NCBI GenBank assembly: GCA_050084515.1
Contig: CM114271.1
Location: 61,132,001-61,196,000 of the forward strand
Source of the DNA: Blasia pusilla
Lineage: Eukaryota; Marchantiophyta; Marchantiopsida; Blasiales
Reading direction: 5' to 3'
Length of the DNA: 64,000 nt
In this document: positions 1 to 12,900 of the stretch, in pieces
Layout: each line of letters starts with the position of its first letter
How positions within the stretch are numbered: the first letter of the stretch is position 1
The notes under the pieces: generated by a model
What the model saw: only the letters and a program-made list of their open reading frames with translations
The model's database searches: none
What the model was told of the DNA's origin: nothing
Translations under genes and position numbers: made by a program

Positions 1-215
1 CTATTTTTTGAGAACTCAGCAAAAGCTAGTAGAAATGTCACTGCATAGCTCATTTCCTTCAAGGGTGTCATTCTCCACCTCCCTGTTCTGTAAATCCGGA
101 GTATCTCAATACTCCACTATTTAGGAAGTTGTATAATTTTCCCCACATATTCCGTGGTATAACAAATATGGCTGCTACTTAGTGGTACAATGACCTTTAT
201 ACCCATAGCATTTTT

Positions 216-1345
216 TATACTCACCTACTACGGTGTCCCAGCTAATCATGTACACCTTCCCGTTCTCTAAGTTCAGGATTCTTTAATACTAAAGGTCATT
301 ACCCTTACTTGCTCGATAGTCAGAGCTCATGCCCGACCATGGATTCGTTATCTACCTTAATTTTGCTGGACCGTGGAATAACCATGAATGACCATTTACT
401 TTAGTACTTCTATGTGCTCAAGCTTTTCAACTACAGGTAGATCTTATAACCATCAGGTTTAGAAATGGACACTCAGGCATGGTGTCCTTACCATTCATAA
501 ACCGTCACAAGTATCAAGGTGGGTGGGTAACATCATCAACTCCAGTGCTCCCAATGTTCTATCCCTTATCTTTTTCGGCCTACAATATTTTAGTTGTTCA
601 CTTCCATGCCTTAAACCATCTTTTTGTGAATACATACCTTGCTTTCCGTCCAGCTAGTGCCAGTATACTTACTCATTTTCATTTGTCACCCGTTTCCTGT
701 GCCTACTACCGTCTCAGATTTTTGTGGTTATCTTTGGTCTAGTAAGTATTACAAATACCCGCCTTATACTGATAATATTTTCAGAATTCACCTATTGCAG
801 TGTCCCGATTATTGATATGCACCTTCTCGTTCTTTAAGTCCATGATGCTTTGCTACTGATGGCCGTTACCCTTACTTGCTACATAGCTAAACCTTATACT
901 TGGCCATCGAGTTCTCCATTTGCCCCCATGTTGTTTGGCTATGCCAAAAAACGTGGGGAGAATAGCCATAGCCTTTACAAGTCCTGTGTGCCTACGTTGT
1001 GTATCTACAAACACCTCCTATACCCGTCGGAGTTAAAAATGGGCACTGGGGCATGGTGTCCTTCCGATTCAAAAAATGTTGCAAGTATCAAATTGGGTAA
1101 ATAACATTATCGATCTCTTGTACCCCAGTACCCCAGTCTCCTAACTCTTATCCATTTTGACCTACATTATTTAGGCTGTTAATATCCATGCCTTAAACTA
1201 TCTTTGTGTGAGTGCATACCTTGCTTTCCTTCCAATGTTTTTCAGCTAATGCCAATGTGCCCACTCATATTAATTCCTCATCCGTTTCCTGTGCTTGTTA
1301 CTTTCTCAAGTTCTACTCCTTATGTATGGTTTAGTAAGTACTGAG
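216..1345. repeat. Diverged tandem duplication, unit about 560 bp
   Basis: Two successive blocks, about 216-745 and 785-1345, align through their whole length. Shared anchors in the same order include the phrase around 226-290 and 790-850 (..GTGTCCC..CACCTTC.CGTTCT), the GGCATGGTGTCCTT core at 475 and 1052, and the CATGCCTTAAAC..TCTTTGTG block near 606 and 1190. The copies differ at roughly a quarter of positions by eye, so the duplication is old. Short reading frames inside it show no family resemblance and I do not call them genes. The block lies just upstream of a Helitron and may be part of its non-coding 5' region. Confidence 0.6.
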
Positions 1346-1835
1346 AGTACCCGCTTGCTTCACTGAACTATTGCCATATGTGCCCCTATTCTCTCATCCT
1401 TATACTATTCGCCTTGATATTTCACTCTCCCACCTAAAAACTTGAGTACCAACCATGGCCTACATCATTTCATGCACGTGACTTAGGCGTCTGTTGCAAT
1501 TTATTGATGCTATTGGGCACCGTTCTCCCAAAAATTCACAACTGCTTTGACTACACTTGTTTACATAGTGTGATAGCCTATTACCACCTAAGTTCATCAC
1601 GTCTTCTTGTCCATTGTACTAACATATTAACAGTTGGTTCGTAGTACTATACAACAGCCAAGTTGTATTACTTCCAGACGATTCCGTCACTCAGGTCTAC
1701 AGCGCACACAGAGGTTACGTGTGTGCTAAAGTCATGCTAGGATGAGACATACGAACCGTATGAAGCTTTCACAAAAACCAGCTTATAAAGCATAGATAGA
1801 CATTGATGCTCTGCTAGCCATCATTAATTAATAAG

Positions 1836-4800
1836 ATGACATGCTATGGATATTGTGGGCTTGTATGTTATCATACAATTAATTCATCCATGACCCTTAT
1901 TACATCAAATATCTATCCTCCCTATGCACTCGTCAATGGGTATATGCTTAAGTACATCAACCCCAGCCCTGGCTCATTCCATGTTTGTTGTTGTTGCTCG
2001 AAGACCAATGGTAATACTGAGTGTAATGTTTATATGACTCCTGCCTACATGCGAGACATTCTGGCAGTTAACCCACTACACTTACAACTTCTCTTCCTGG
2101 TTGATTCTAGGATAGGGATAGAGACAAAATGCAATGGCTTTCACAAGGGTTTATTTCAAGTTGACTCCCTTATTGATTGCTCGCCAGTCTCCTAGAATTC
2201 ATGTAGTGCAACTCATCTTGATTTCATATACATGCAGGTGATGAAAGTCATACTAGGTAATCTCCAGGTGAATGAATTATATTTACAATACATGCTATTG
2301 ATTGAGCTACCAGACCCAAGGTGTGGCCTAGTAGTTCTTCCCTCTTCTTCTGTTGATGTAATCCTCAAGGCATCACAAGAGAAGGGTCAGCTCACACATA
2401 GTATGGCAGCAGATCCATATAGTGCAAAACTTAATGTTCTACAAGATGTTCAATAATCGTTACCAATGAAGAAGCGCAAATCATATGATATTTTTCATAA
2501 TGGCAATATATATTTCAGGGATACGGTTCAGTTTAGAGATCAGATCCTCAATGATTTCAATGGCATCTCACCCGATTCACGACTCACTATTAAGACAAGT
2601 ATCTTTCCTTTCCTCTTTTCTTACATGAGGGGGTATTTTATGGGCCACTTGTCCTTCATTGATTATAATTGCGACAAGATCAAAAAAATTAATCTGTGTA
2701 TTCCCACCTTTTAAACCATATCTATTGATCATGCACCAGTTCCGACAATCCACTGCTCTTGTGTCGTCAACTCGAATATGTATCCTTAACAAGGAACTTG
2801 AGCAGCTAAGACACAGAAATCCCGACTTATTGGACGAGGATATTTACTCTCAACTGTCCAAGTATAGCTTCACTGCCCCCCAGATCCCAGGGAGCCTATC
2901 CAAGCACCATTGCCACCTACGAGACTTGAAGGCTATGGTAGCCAATTGGGAAATGCCCGATTTATTCTTGACGCTAACGTCAGACAAGGTACTAGATAGT
3001 AGGTGCCAAGAAGTCTTTGATATTGCGCATCTGGTACAGAAGTTCAACCCAAAATTTTCACTGAGGGATGCTCTAGTTGAGTGCGCAATGTTATTCCATA
3101 ACATATTGAAAAATTTCTTCAGCAAGTACATACTATCCAACCCACATATTCTTGGTCGAGTCAACAATTACTTAATTCGTTACGAGTTACAAGGTAGGGG
3201 TAGTCTTCATTCACACATAATCTTGTGGATCGATAAGGATGATGTGGAGTAGGTGGCTTCCGAAATACGTTGCTACATTCCCGACGATGTAGACTCCGCC
3301 TCAGGTATTGGTCCTAACAGTGATTTAGTTGATAAGCTTTGTCATTACGCGACAACCGAGAAATTGTACAAGTGCAAGCAAGGAGTTTGCATAGTTAGGG
3401 CAACTTCTACCCACCCACCTTACGGCGAAATAGGATTCCCTGCACCCTGAAGTTTTTCCCTCAATCCATACATAGATAGTAAAACTTTGAAATGGATTTA
3501 TTACCGACCTGGAGACCGTCATCGCAATGTCATACCCTACCACCCAGCTGTTCTCCTATTGTGGGGTGCACACATGAATTTACAGCGAGTAACTAATGTT
3601 CAATGGTCCATGTACTTGCTTAAATATGCACTTAAGTGCAAGCCGCAAGGCGCACTGAACATTACAACAAAGTGTGCTCGGTGTTTGGGTTTAGAAGGCC
3701 TTGATGAGGTCAGGCTTAAGCTAATATGTGGCCTGGTACTAAACACATCAGTGTCGTCAACAGAGGTAGCACTCACCTCCCTCAAGATTCCTATCATTTT
3801 CAGACCGCAATCTGTCCAGTACATTGACTCCGGCCCTCCATCTAGGAGGACTCATCGATATAAAAATGCTACAGTTCTTCGCATACACCCAACTATAATC
3901 TATGCTCATCAACCAGATTCACTATCTGCACTAACCTTTTTCCAATATTGGTCCTCACATGAAATCCGTAAAAACCACCCCAAGGATACTACTCTATTTG
4001 TTCAAAGTGACCTACTTGGAAACTTGGTGTATATGACAAGTCGCATTGTCCGCTTCACCGAGTTCCATCCCCTCCATCAATGGAATGAGTTTTCTTACAC
4101 AACATTGCTGCACAATGTAACTTTCAGGTCTGAGGCAGATCTCCTTAGGGTATTGTCTCCCCAATGGTTCTAAATAACATGAATGTATATTTTGGGGCAT
4201 CTTTATAGACCGATGCTCAATTGTTAATGAAATTAAAAGGCATGTTGTCTCTAAGATGTGGAGTGAGGTCCATGATGGAGAGATTATATCTCAAGCTCTT
4301 GATCTGTTGCGTCCTCATATTCATTTCGATATATCCCTAAGATGTATTCTTAGCTTGATCATGGCAGCCAGGTTAGCAATACACTCCCCTTATTTCCGCA
4401 TGCTGCCATCTCCACTAATGCACTCAACTCTGAAAAACTGCACCTATTTCATGAAATTAAGGACCTCAGATCAGGTTTGATTATGTTGTCTGATCCACCA
4501 GGTTCTGGAAAAACCTTCTTTATATATTTCATGCAGCAATATTGGACTTCTGCTTCTGTTATTTCATTCCTAACTGCCACAACACCCATTTCCGCCATGC
4601 GGTCACATGTCAATGCCGTTATAGTACACTTTGCTTTTTCCATTCCCATTAAGGGAGACTTACCATCGATGCACACTATTTCTGACCAGTATACGAGACT
4701 TAAGGAGGCGCAAATAATAGTCATAGATGAGTGTTCCAAGCTAACACCCCTTCTACTCCAGATTTTTGCCATGAGATTGCATTAGGTATCATCCACACCA

Positions 4801-5628
4801 AACCTGAACCCTTTCTCTTACACGCTTATTGTGTTGGTGGGTGACTTATCCCAGCTCCCTCCCGTCTGTCGCCATAAATCATCTCTCCCATGCCTACTTT
4901 GTCACATCTCATTGTCACCCTTTTATGCTACCATGCAAAAATATCAGCTCTCTACAGCTGTGAGGCACGGTGTAGACTGATTGTTCTTGAGTTTTCTGTC
5001 TCATGTGACGCACTCCAAACCAACTCAAGATCACATAGATTTCCATTTACAACATTGATTTCTTGATGAAGACAAGGCTATTGACTTCATTGATGAAAAT
5101 ACGCAGATTGTTTGTTCACATCGCTCTAATGTCCAGCTATTTAACTTGGTTGCTCTTCGTAGACTATATGGGCATGCTGACATCTTTCCCATCCATGTTT
5201 CAACTAATGCACCGAATGATCCACAATTTCATCAATGGATTGGCGACACCAATTTCCATCAGTTGGAGTTTCTTGCCATTGGTTATAAGGTGCTCTTGAC
5301 TTCAAAAATTGACATGGCTAACCAGGCTGTTAATGGCGCCTCCGATATTGTTGGTGACTGTATTCATGGTGCTCACCATATCACTGCCATAGTCATTAAG
5401 CTTCACTCAAATAGTAAAGTTGTTCGCGTAACAAGAACAAACCTTTCTACCTTGCGATATGGCCGAAACCAAACATATCATTAGAGGACATTTCCTGTTC
5501 TCCTTGGTTATGCAATGATAGGACATAAGAGTTAGGGCCTCACTATCGAAGGAAGGTGCTTGCTGGTCATAAAGTCAGATTTTGTGCTTGGCCTTGTATA
5601 CATTATGCTCTCAAGGGTTAAAACTTAA
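1836..5628 (+). pseudogene. Helitron Rep/PIF1-like helicase, decayed
   Basis: Remnant of the rolling-circle transposase-helicase of an autonomous Helitron. From 2659 to 5628 one frame can be followed, broken by stops at 3250, 3448, 4171, 4783, 4978, 5056, 5482 and 5533 and by a scrambled piece at 4174-4476. In order it shows: the Helitron N-terminal motif PDLFLTLTSD (about 2959); the HUH metal-binding motif GRGSLHSHIILW (about 3196-3231); the two-tyrosine nicking motif YLLKYALK (3613-3636); helicase Walker A DPPGSGKT (4492-4515); Walker B IVIDE (about 4717-4731); motif GDLSQLPPV (4840-4866); a QxVNGA-like segment (5326-5340); and the C-terminal YIMLSRV (5599-5619). Upstream frame-0 segments (1836-2195, 2232-2456, 2466-2712) are probably the frameshifted N-terminal part, because the 1836-2195 piece recurs in a second Helitron at 61.3 kb. 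No function remains. Terminal hairpins were not located. Confidence 0.88.
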
Positions 5629-7504
5629 AATTACATCTCAATTGCGCATCCTAGGCTCCTTATCCCCCTCATATTTTGACATATTTAGTCAGACATAATA
5701 TATTCACCATTCAGTTTATGTTTCTATTGTTTCCAATGCATGTATTTATTCAAAATGGCAACCAGTGACGGTTCAGCAAGGGGTCATGGAAGGAAGGCTG
5801 CAACATCTGCGTCACCGATCCAGCCTGATGAGAAACTAAGTTCTCATCTAGGACCTGTTTGCCACTCAACAATAATTCTAAACGACAGCAGCTCACCAAA
5901 TCACCACAGCTCACTACTTGCACCAACCGATCTACCAGCTGAGCATGAGCAGCAAGATCAACCAGAGTCTCAGGTACTTGCTACACCTTACTATGCTTTC
6001 CTTGTTGCACTCTCCCATTTACGACTCCTGACTTTTTTGTTACCAGGTACCAAAGTCTTATCTAGACTTTTCCAAGATGATTTTGAATGACATGCTTGAC
6101 TTACCAGACGATAACCATCCACAAATAATCCCTCCAACTGATGCATAGTTGAGGTATGCCAACAACCTAGGTCTAGATCAGTCTTACTATGGTGGATAGA
6201 TTTCCAGCCGAGAAATGAGGTTCATTGATGAAAGAAAATCATGGGCATTCTCATTCATAGAACTATGAAAACACCCACCAGCAAAAGGTACTTTTGATGC
6301 AATACTCTCTTGAAGCAATTCCCCACCTCTAATGTTTTCTTCTTCAATCTTTGTTCTTTATTCCTTGTTTAGTATATGCAATCATGTATTCAAAAATAGA
6401 TTATGGTCTATAAGGGGTTCCGTTCAATGAATTGGAGCTAACAAGGCAGTAGGAATCTTCCCATTTCACCGGCCTGACTGCTGGCATTAAGCCTAACGAG
6501 TTTCAGAAGTTACGAGTTATCATGAAACTAACTATCAAGATGCTTGTGGATCTCACCTTAGCAAAGGCATCTCATCTCCTCGCCCGCCTCAAAAGTGCCT
6601 GGGAAGACAAGACTATATCAGAGATACCTGACATTAACCAGCACAGTACTGTAGACACGATGCCTATCCCAGCAAGAGGACTAAGTTATGCTGGAGTTTC
6701 TGGTAGTAGATCTGCTTCTGTGCACTTTCAGACAAATAGTGCCTCCTACGACGGACCTACCCTCCCGGAGTCCCTGAACTAACAGAAATGTGCTTAGTTT
6801 ATTCCAAGTAAGTGTTCTTGCTGTGGCAGCTTTCCTCCCTTGTTTTGCTGATATGAATTTTTTCAGCTCTTACTGATTGCTATTCATGTTTTCTTTCCTA
6901 TCACCACGTGCATTGCTGTTGAAAAAGTGGAACTCACTACAACCAATTGGCTGTTGGCTGCATTGTTGCTACAATGATTAAACATGTGACTCAGTTGCAG
7001 GCACTTAGTTATCTATCATGAAACATGATGTTAGACACTATGAAGTTCTTTCGTGTCATTATTTTGCAGCCTAGCATGTCGGCCAGAATACTTTTGTGTT
7101 CCACTTCCAGACCAACTATGAACTCACACCAGCACTGTATACTAAGCCTTTGGTGAACCATCTTCTGTATGTATTGTCTTATACATATATTCAGCTGAGT
7201 TACGCTGTCCAATTTTCCACTGATGCATTAATTCTTTGTTTCTGAGACACACCTCCTGCCACACTATTGAATTGCACAACATCACTAAATGCTCTCATAT
7301 TGCCTATGCTACAAACTTCTTGCATGATTTCTCTTTCTAGGTGCATTGTTTTCTATTGTTAGCTATTCATGCTTACTCTTGCTTTACAGCAATGTATCCG
7401 TCCGTTTGCCACTATAGTGCATTATGCTTGTTTGTAATGTGTAAAAACAGAAACAAGTTGCACACTCCACAGGCAGCGACTATCGTACACCTATCAAACA
7501 ACTA
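5629..7504. other. AT-rich stretch, no recognised gene
   Basis: Probably the 3' part of the Helitron plus flanking DNA. Two short plus-strand frames (5740-6090, low-complexity Ser/Gln/Pro-rich; 6522-6782, with a short helical N-terminal half) resemble nothing I know. They could be remnants of an accessory Helitron ORF or captured exons. No terminal CTRR with a hairpin was identified. Confidence 0.4.
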
Positions 7505-8591
7505 ACTGCAGTTGGCCACAAAGGTCCACCCCGACCGGCTTCTCGCTCTGGTGCCCTCTCTGAGCTCGTGGTGCCACAGTCGACCTATCTCGGAGTCCAC
7601 GTTGTTGCACAAGTGGTGCAGGCAATCGTCATTGCTCTCGCCCAGAGCCCATGGTGGCTACGCTCTCCTCCGCCATGTTGCGCTCAATGTTCTCGGCCGT
7701 CCCAAAAACATCTCTCAACGTAGGGGAGGTATTCATAAGAAGCACCCCCTCTCGCACCCATGTCCGCAGGGTCCGGTCCAGCATCGCGTACCATGATTGG
7801 ATAGCATGAGCCTGTGTCACCCCCTCAGTGACGTTGATCAATCAGCACAAGCGAGTGTAAGCCTCACACAAACTCTCACCAGGGCGCCTCTGGAAGTCGT
7901 GGATGCTCCGCAACTTCTCCGTCCGTACCCCCTAGTAGCTTGCTCTTAACTCAGCAAAGAACTCAACCACAGGGTTGAACCTGGGACGAACCCGACTAGA
8001 CGGTGCAACTACTCCAGTGCGAGTGACCCCTCCTAAAATGTCACTAGTGGAAGAGAAAGTAGCCTCTCCTGACTCCTCCTCCTCATCTGGGAATGGCTTA
8101 GTCCAAGACACATATTGTGGGTCATAGTAGAGCATCCACGCCTCGATCTCACGTGCATATCTTTGAGAGAATTCATGGTAATCGTCCATGGGCGTCCCCT
8201 GGAAATGCTGGAACATACCATTCCATGCTGTAAACGGGTTGAACTCTCTAGAGTTCCTGGCCCGTTGGGAATCGCATCAACTCCGAAACTCTGCTATAAA
8301 ATTGTGCAACTCAATCGTGCCCACTACACCTGAAAACCTACGCGGTCCTTTACCCCTGTCGTCCATCTCGTACGCCCAACTGGTAGGACCACTCACAATG
8401 TATGGCGATGTGCTCACAAACTCCTCTACACCCTCCCCCTCGTCTGACGATGACACAAAAGGAGGTTGAGGTGGTCCCTCACGTGGAGACCCTCGGAACC
8501 TCGCGCCACTCCACGTAAAACCTCTAGAGCTACTCTCAGGTTCACCACCTCGCCTCTCAAAGTCCCGAACAGACGCCGTGATGACCCTCAT
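7505..8591 (-). pseudogene. Ty3/gypsy-type gag (capsid) fragment
   Basis: One minus-strand frame runs from an ATG at 8591 down to about 7505, interrupted only by stops near 8275, 7930 and 7627. Family features are a Glu/Ser-rich N-terminal region, the RRFSG...IELHNFIAEF block, WNGMFQHFQGTP, then FFAELRASY followed by a segment reading LRSIHDFQRRPGESL and a YTRLCRLI-like helix. These match the retrotransposon gag capsid fold of plant Ty3/gypsy elements (small hydrophobic helices, then the conserved FxxRxGES-type signature). The stop near 7930 (TAG where CAG is expected) looks like a C-to-T change. The frame is cut off at about 7505, with no zinc knuckle, protease or RT following. It may be the 5' half of the methyltransferase family found at 26 kb, since an LTR module of that family lies upstream (10194-10703, same orientation), but this is inference. 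Confidence 0.72.
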
Positions 8592-10193
8592 GCCCCTCTC
8601 ACACGATCACTCTGAATCTTGTGATTAATCCCTCAATCACTCAAACTAAACATACGGCACTCAATCTACACTCTCTCACTGAGATGTGTGTTGTGCGACA
8701 ACAAGCAGCGTGGTGCGGCAGATCAACCGATCTATCGTCTCATCGAAAAACCATCCTCAACTCTAGACATCCCACACAGGTCTATGTCCCCTAAACCCAT
8801 ATATCATCGATGCTCCTAGCATCAACACGAAACCCAATATCCCAAATAACTTCCCAATATTCGGAAATCCCTCACACGTGTAGGGTAAGAGACCAGAATG
8901 GGTAACCTGACAATAATGTCGATGTCGTTCCTCGGCAACTGCAAATCTCGATCCCAACTCGATCGTGAAGACAACTCCTCCAATCAACAAGTCGTACTCC
9001 TCTCGTACTGATGTTGCTCAACCTCCTCGATGTGCGGTGCAGGTCAAACTGTCCGGTGCGGCACGGAACGGCTACAAACAGCACGGCACTCAGGAATGGG
9101 GTGCGGCACTCCGCGGCATATCCTCCTCAATCAGCAATTCACACGCTCTGCTCCTTAGTGAAGGAGCGGTTTCACGATCGCGACGATGCGGTGCGGCCAC
9201 GAGCGGCACGGCGCAACAATTGGTGGCGCATTGCGGCTACGGGCGTCACGGCACGGTACTCGATCGTCGTCGAGCGGCTACCAATCACAACATACTTGCA
9301 TGAAATTAAAACTCAAACACCATAAGCGAGGTCATCTGCCATCATTGGTTGATGACGAAACTACGATGACGGTTGCGGCCAAAACAAAGTACGTGGTGGC
9401 GACGCAAGTCACAAAATCAACGAACGTCGTGGAAGACCCTCCACTCCCTAATGGCGGCAATGGCAACCAAAGGGTGGACAACGGACGGTGGACCGTTGAC
9501 GGTGACGGTTGACCATTGATGGTGACGGTGACGGTGATGGTTTACCGTTGACGGTGATGGTTGACTGTCGACGGCAAACCGTTGACAGTGACTATGAAGG
9601 CGATGGCCGCCGCCGGCGTGGCGGTTGGTTTAGGGTTTGAACAATTTAACCCTAAAAATTGCGTAGAAATGGAAATTTTGCAAGATTGACCATAATTTTT
9701 TTCTCGCAACTCCAAATTGCACATTGTTTTTGCACAGCATGCACAGCTTCATGATCTACAACAAAGTCAAAAAATATTTAGAATCGGACATTCCAGTAAA
9801 AACAGACGGGGACTATCGTAAAGCCCAATGTCTCTTTCTCCTACAAAAAATTTGGCAGCGCTTCCATGTTGATTTCTCCCAACAAAAATATGAAACTTGT
9901 AAAATACAAATCAGCAAGCTACATGGTGCTCCCAAGAGCGCCGGCATGGGGAAACCCGCCTCCATAATCAATCCCTATCAAAAATTGGGCAGCGCTTCCG
10001 CACGCCACTCTTCCACATGGAAAATTGGCAAATGCAAAGAACAATCAAAGCAACCCTTGCTCCTGTGAGCACTCCCATGAGCCGCTGAATGGGGGACACG
10101 GTCCCCAACCTGCAAAAAAAAGCGAGTGACTAGCGAGCTCCCCCATGAAGCTCTCTCACTCTCTCATTCTCTCATTCTCTCTTTATAAAGTAA
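8592..10193 (-). other. Probable retroelement leader region
   Basis: Non-coding stretch between the gag start and the LTR module. About 9010-9330 is GC-rich with recurring GTGCGGCA/CGGCAC words. 9467-9600 is a minisatellite. Short frames through it have no family resemblance. Confidence 0.35.
9467..9600. repeat. GACGGTGACGGT-type minisatellite
   Basis: Imperfect array of a 6-12 bp unit (variants GACGGT, GACGGTGATGGT, GACCGTTGACGGT) spanning about 130 bp. It is interrupted by TGACC/TTACC variants. Confidence 0.7.
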
Positions 10194-10703
10194 GATCCAA
10201 TCTCTCTCTACACCATCTCACATCATAGCTCTCAAAGATGTGCACTCTCTCTCATGTCAAACCAAACCCACTCTCCTAATGAAAGGCTTGGGTTACACTC
10301 ACAAGGCTAGGGACCATAGCTCTGCCGCCTTATGCCAAGAGGTTCAACAAAGAGAGAATGAGCTCTCAAGCTCTCTCTCTTGGAGGTATACCCTCTTCCC
10401 TCTCCCAAGCCCTCTCAACGGTAACCTATGCTCACAGGTCACCTCCCTGGCTCTTGACCTACTGTAGCGGGTCAAGGGCCACTTCCCAAAGTGGAAAGTC
10501 AACTATCCCCAACATGGAAACTTCCCCGAAATAGTAAGTTTCTCTATATGGCTCCAAATGAGCCGAAACGAAGGGGAAATCTACTCTCTCAGGTTTTCCG
10601 GGGCCTCAACAGATCATCCTCGACCTCCTAGGCCTATCCTCCACTACTCGTGCAGACGCTCTGCTAGATCCCATCGATCTATCCTATCAGTTGTGATATC
10701 TTC
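10194..10703 (-). repeat. LTR module X of the methyltransferase-element family
   Basis: Reverse complement of the sequence at 26202-26714, 31928-32439 and 61474-61990. Shared blocks include the GGATAGATCG..GAGATCTAGYAGAGCG start, CCTTCGTTTCGGCTCATTTG, the GGTTACCATGGAGAG block and GGCATAAGGCGGCGGAGC. This copy is more diverged. It lacks the 126-bp Y tail and instead ends in a CT-rich, TATAAA-containing tract at 10150-10195. It lies upstream of the gag fragment on the same strand, the position expected of a 5' LTR. Confidence 0.75.
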
Positions 10704-10959
10704 TTCATAGCTTTAATCCATTCGATCTTGCTTGCAGCTTCTTTACAACTACTTGGCTACTGTTCTTGAAGGGTAGTCATCATATATGCATGATGTATTA
10801 CAATAAATCCTTCATTTATGAATCTATGAACATGATGTATGGCTCTAATTGATCTACGAAGTTGTTTTTAGAGGTAGATCCTTCTGATATCTGACACAAG
10901 CTCTGACTAGATGGGAATTTTTAGACAATATCTATTGATTTATAGTCATATTCTCCCCC

Positions 10960-12900
10960 TCAAGAGATGAGTTTAAAGATGGAATAGACTCAGATGGAGC
11001 ATACCATGACTTTAGCTCATCAAAGATAACATTACGACTAATACTAAGATGTCTCAAGGATGGAATATAGCACTTTTATCCCTTAGTTCCATCAGCAAAG
11101 CCAATGATGATACATTTTTCATATTTGAGGTCTAATTTCCAACGTCTTTTAGAAGGAACATGAGCATAACAAATACAGCCAAACGCTTTTATGAAGGAGA
11201 AATCAAGTTTACTTCCTATGAAGACTTCAAATAGAGTCTTATCATGAACTCTTGTTGTTCGAGTTCGATTGATTAAGAAGGTTACGCACGTTACTGCCTC
11301 TATCCAATATATCTTAGGCATGTTCTTCTCATTTTGCATAGCACGTGGCACCTTAGCAAAATGTCAATTCTTCCTCTCAACCACTCTATTCTATTGTGGA
11401 GTATAACGACAAGTCACTTTTCATTGGATGTCATTCTGATGTAAGTAGTCATCAAACCCTATTGAAAGGTACTCTCTTTCTCCATCACAACACAATTTGA
11501 GAATGTCTTCTCCATTCTGCTTCTCTACTAGAATTCTAAATTTTTGGAACACTATGAATACTTCTGACTTGGCTTTGAGAAAGTATACCCACATATACCT
11601 AGAGAAATCATCAATACATGAAACAAAGTACTAGCAACCATTAAGGCTATGTTGTGATGAGGTTCACACACCAATATGAAGCAATTCTTCTATCTTACTT
11701 TGGAATATAAATCTAGCTTGTTTACCAAATTGGCAAGTAGGGCATACCTCTAACATAGTAGGACTCAATAATTTTGGAAGTCCTATTACTAGATTACATG
11801 ATGAAAGACTCCATAATCTTTGGAGATTCATATGCCCAATTCTCTTATGCCACACATTTAGATCTATGATTTGTTAGCCAATTTGACCATACATTACTGT
11901 TTGAATTTTTAACATAGAAACATCTAATTTGAATATTCTAGCAGATCTAGTTCCTTTGGCTATCATAGTCTGATCATCCATTATTTTCATGAAACAACCA
12001 TTTATGTTAAAATTTACTTGATAACCCTATTCAACTATTTTCCTACAAAGATCAAATTTCTTGCAAAAGTAGGAACATACACAAGATTTCCAAGAGCACA
12101 AAGACCATTTGATTGGAACTTTATCGGTAATATGCGTGATATGATGTTGAGTTAACATCTCCTACAAGTACTATTACAGAATCTTCACCTGCTCTATACT
12201 ATTGAACCATTTAGCTTGTGAGGTCATATGATTTGATGCACCCGAGTCGATGCATTAATCTATTGTCGAGTCTTTCTTGACTATTTCTCCCATATGATAA
12301 GTCATGACCAAGAGGTGCTTAGTTTGTAAATGTTTTTGTTCTTGATACTGCCCTTGGTGTTGTTGCTCTACATAGTTTTATTGTTGTAAGGCTTATGTTC
12401 TCAAATTTTCCTTCTCCTTGAAGCAAAACTTTGCGTAGTGGCCCTTTATGCCATACTAATTGCAAGATCCAAGGACCCTCTACTGTTGACGTCGACCTCA
12501 ACGGTTTCCACCATTCATCTTGTGATTATGTTTAGTACTGGTTCAGTAGTTGATTGAGTGAAGTTATGTTGAGCGTTTCCTCCTCCATATGTTTAATATC
12601 CACCACGACCACGGAAAATTCTACCGTAACCTGTATCTCTATTTGATCCATTACCTAAAAATAGCATTCTCTCTTGGATACTAGACAAGCTATCGCTAGC
12701 TACTAGGTCCATCCCCTCATTAATTAATAATGAGACTAACTCTTGAAAGGTTGGATACTTCTCTCTCATAGAGATAGAGGTCTCAAAAGACTTGTAATCA
12801 TTTGGAAGGCCTCGAAGAGTGAACGAAATCAAATTATCATCTTCTACTATCACTCTAATGCCATTCAACTTACCAACAATTTTTATAATTTCAAAACATA
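10960..12900 (-). pseudogene. Ty1/copia gag-integrase remnant
   Basis: Minus-strand pieces appear in copia order. Gag (12593-12868) has ISFTLRGLPNDYKSF and FQELVSLLINEG, as in the UBN2/copia gag family. The zinc knuckle near 12420-12465 (C..YGIKGHYAKFC) has lost its second cysteine. The GAG-pre-integrase piece at 11664-11855 reads LWHKRIGHMN, then C..C..GKQ. Integrase C-terminal core (11076-11351) has YWIEAV, FLINRTRT and FGCICYAHVPS, then a residual W-YAPSES segment to about 10970. Stops and frameshifts separate all pieces. The RT and RNase H parts are missing, and no 3' LTR was recognised. Upstream on this strand lie the primer binding site at 13789 and the 5' LTR. Confidence 0.85.

Noticed and set aside
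9000-9512. Three overlapping plus-strand frames
   Set aside because: They are mutually overlapping frames in a GC-rich repetitive leader, with no family resemblance.
10240-10467. Conserved 75-codon frame antisense to the LTR X module, also at 26435-26659 and 32160-32384
   Set aside because: It begins with GTG, not ATG, and similarity among copies is simply LTR similarity. The fourth copy (61.9 kb) has indels.
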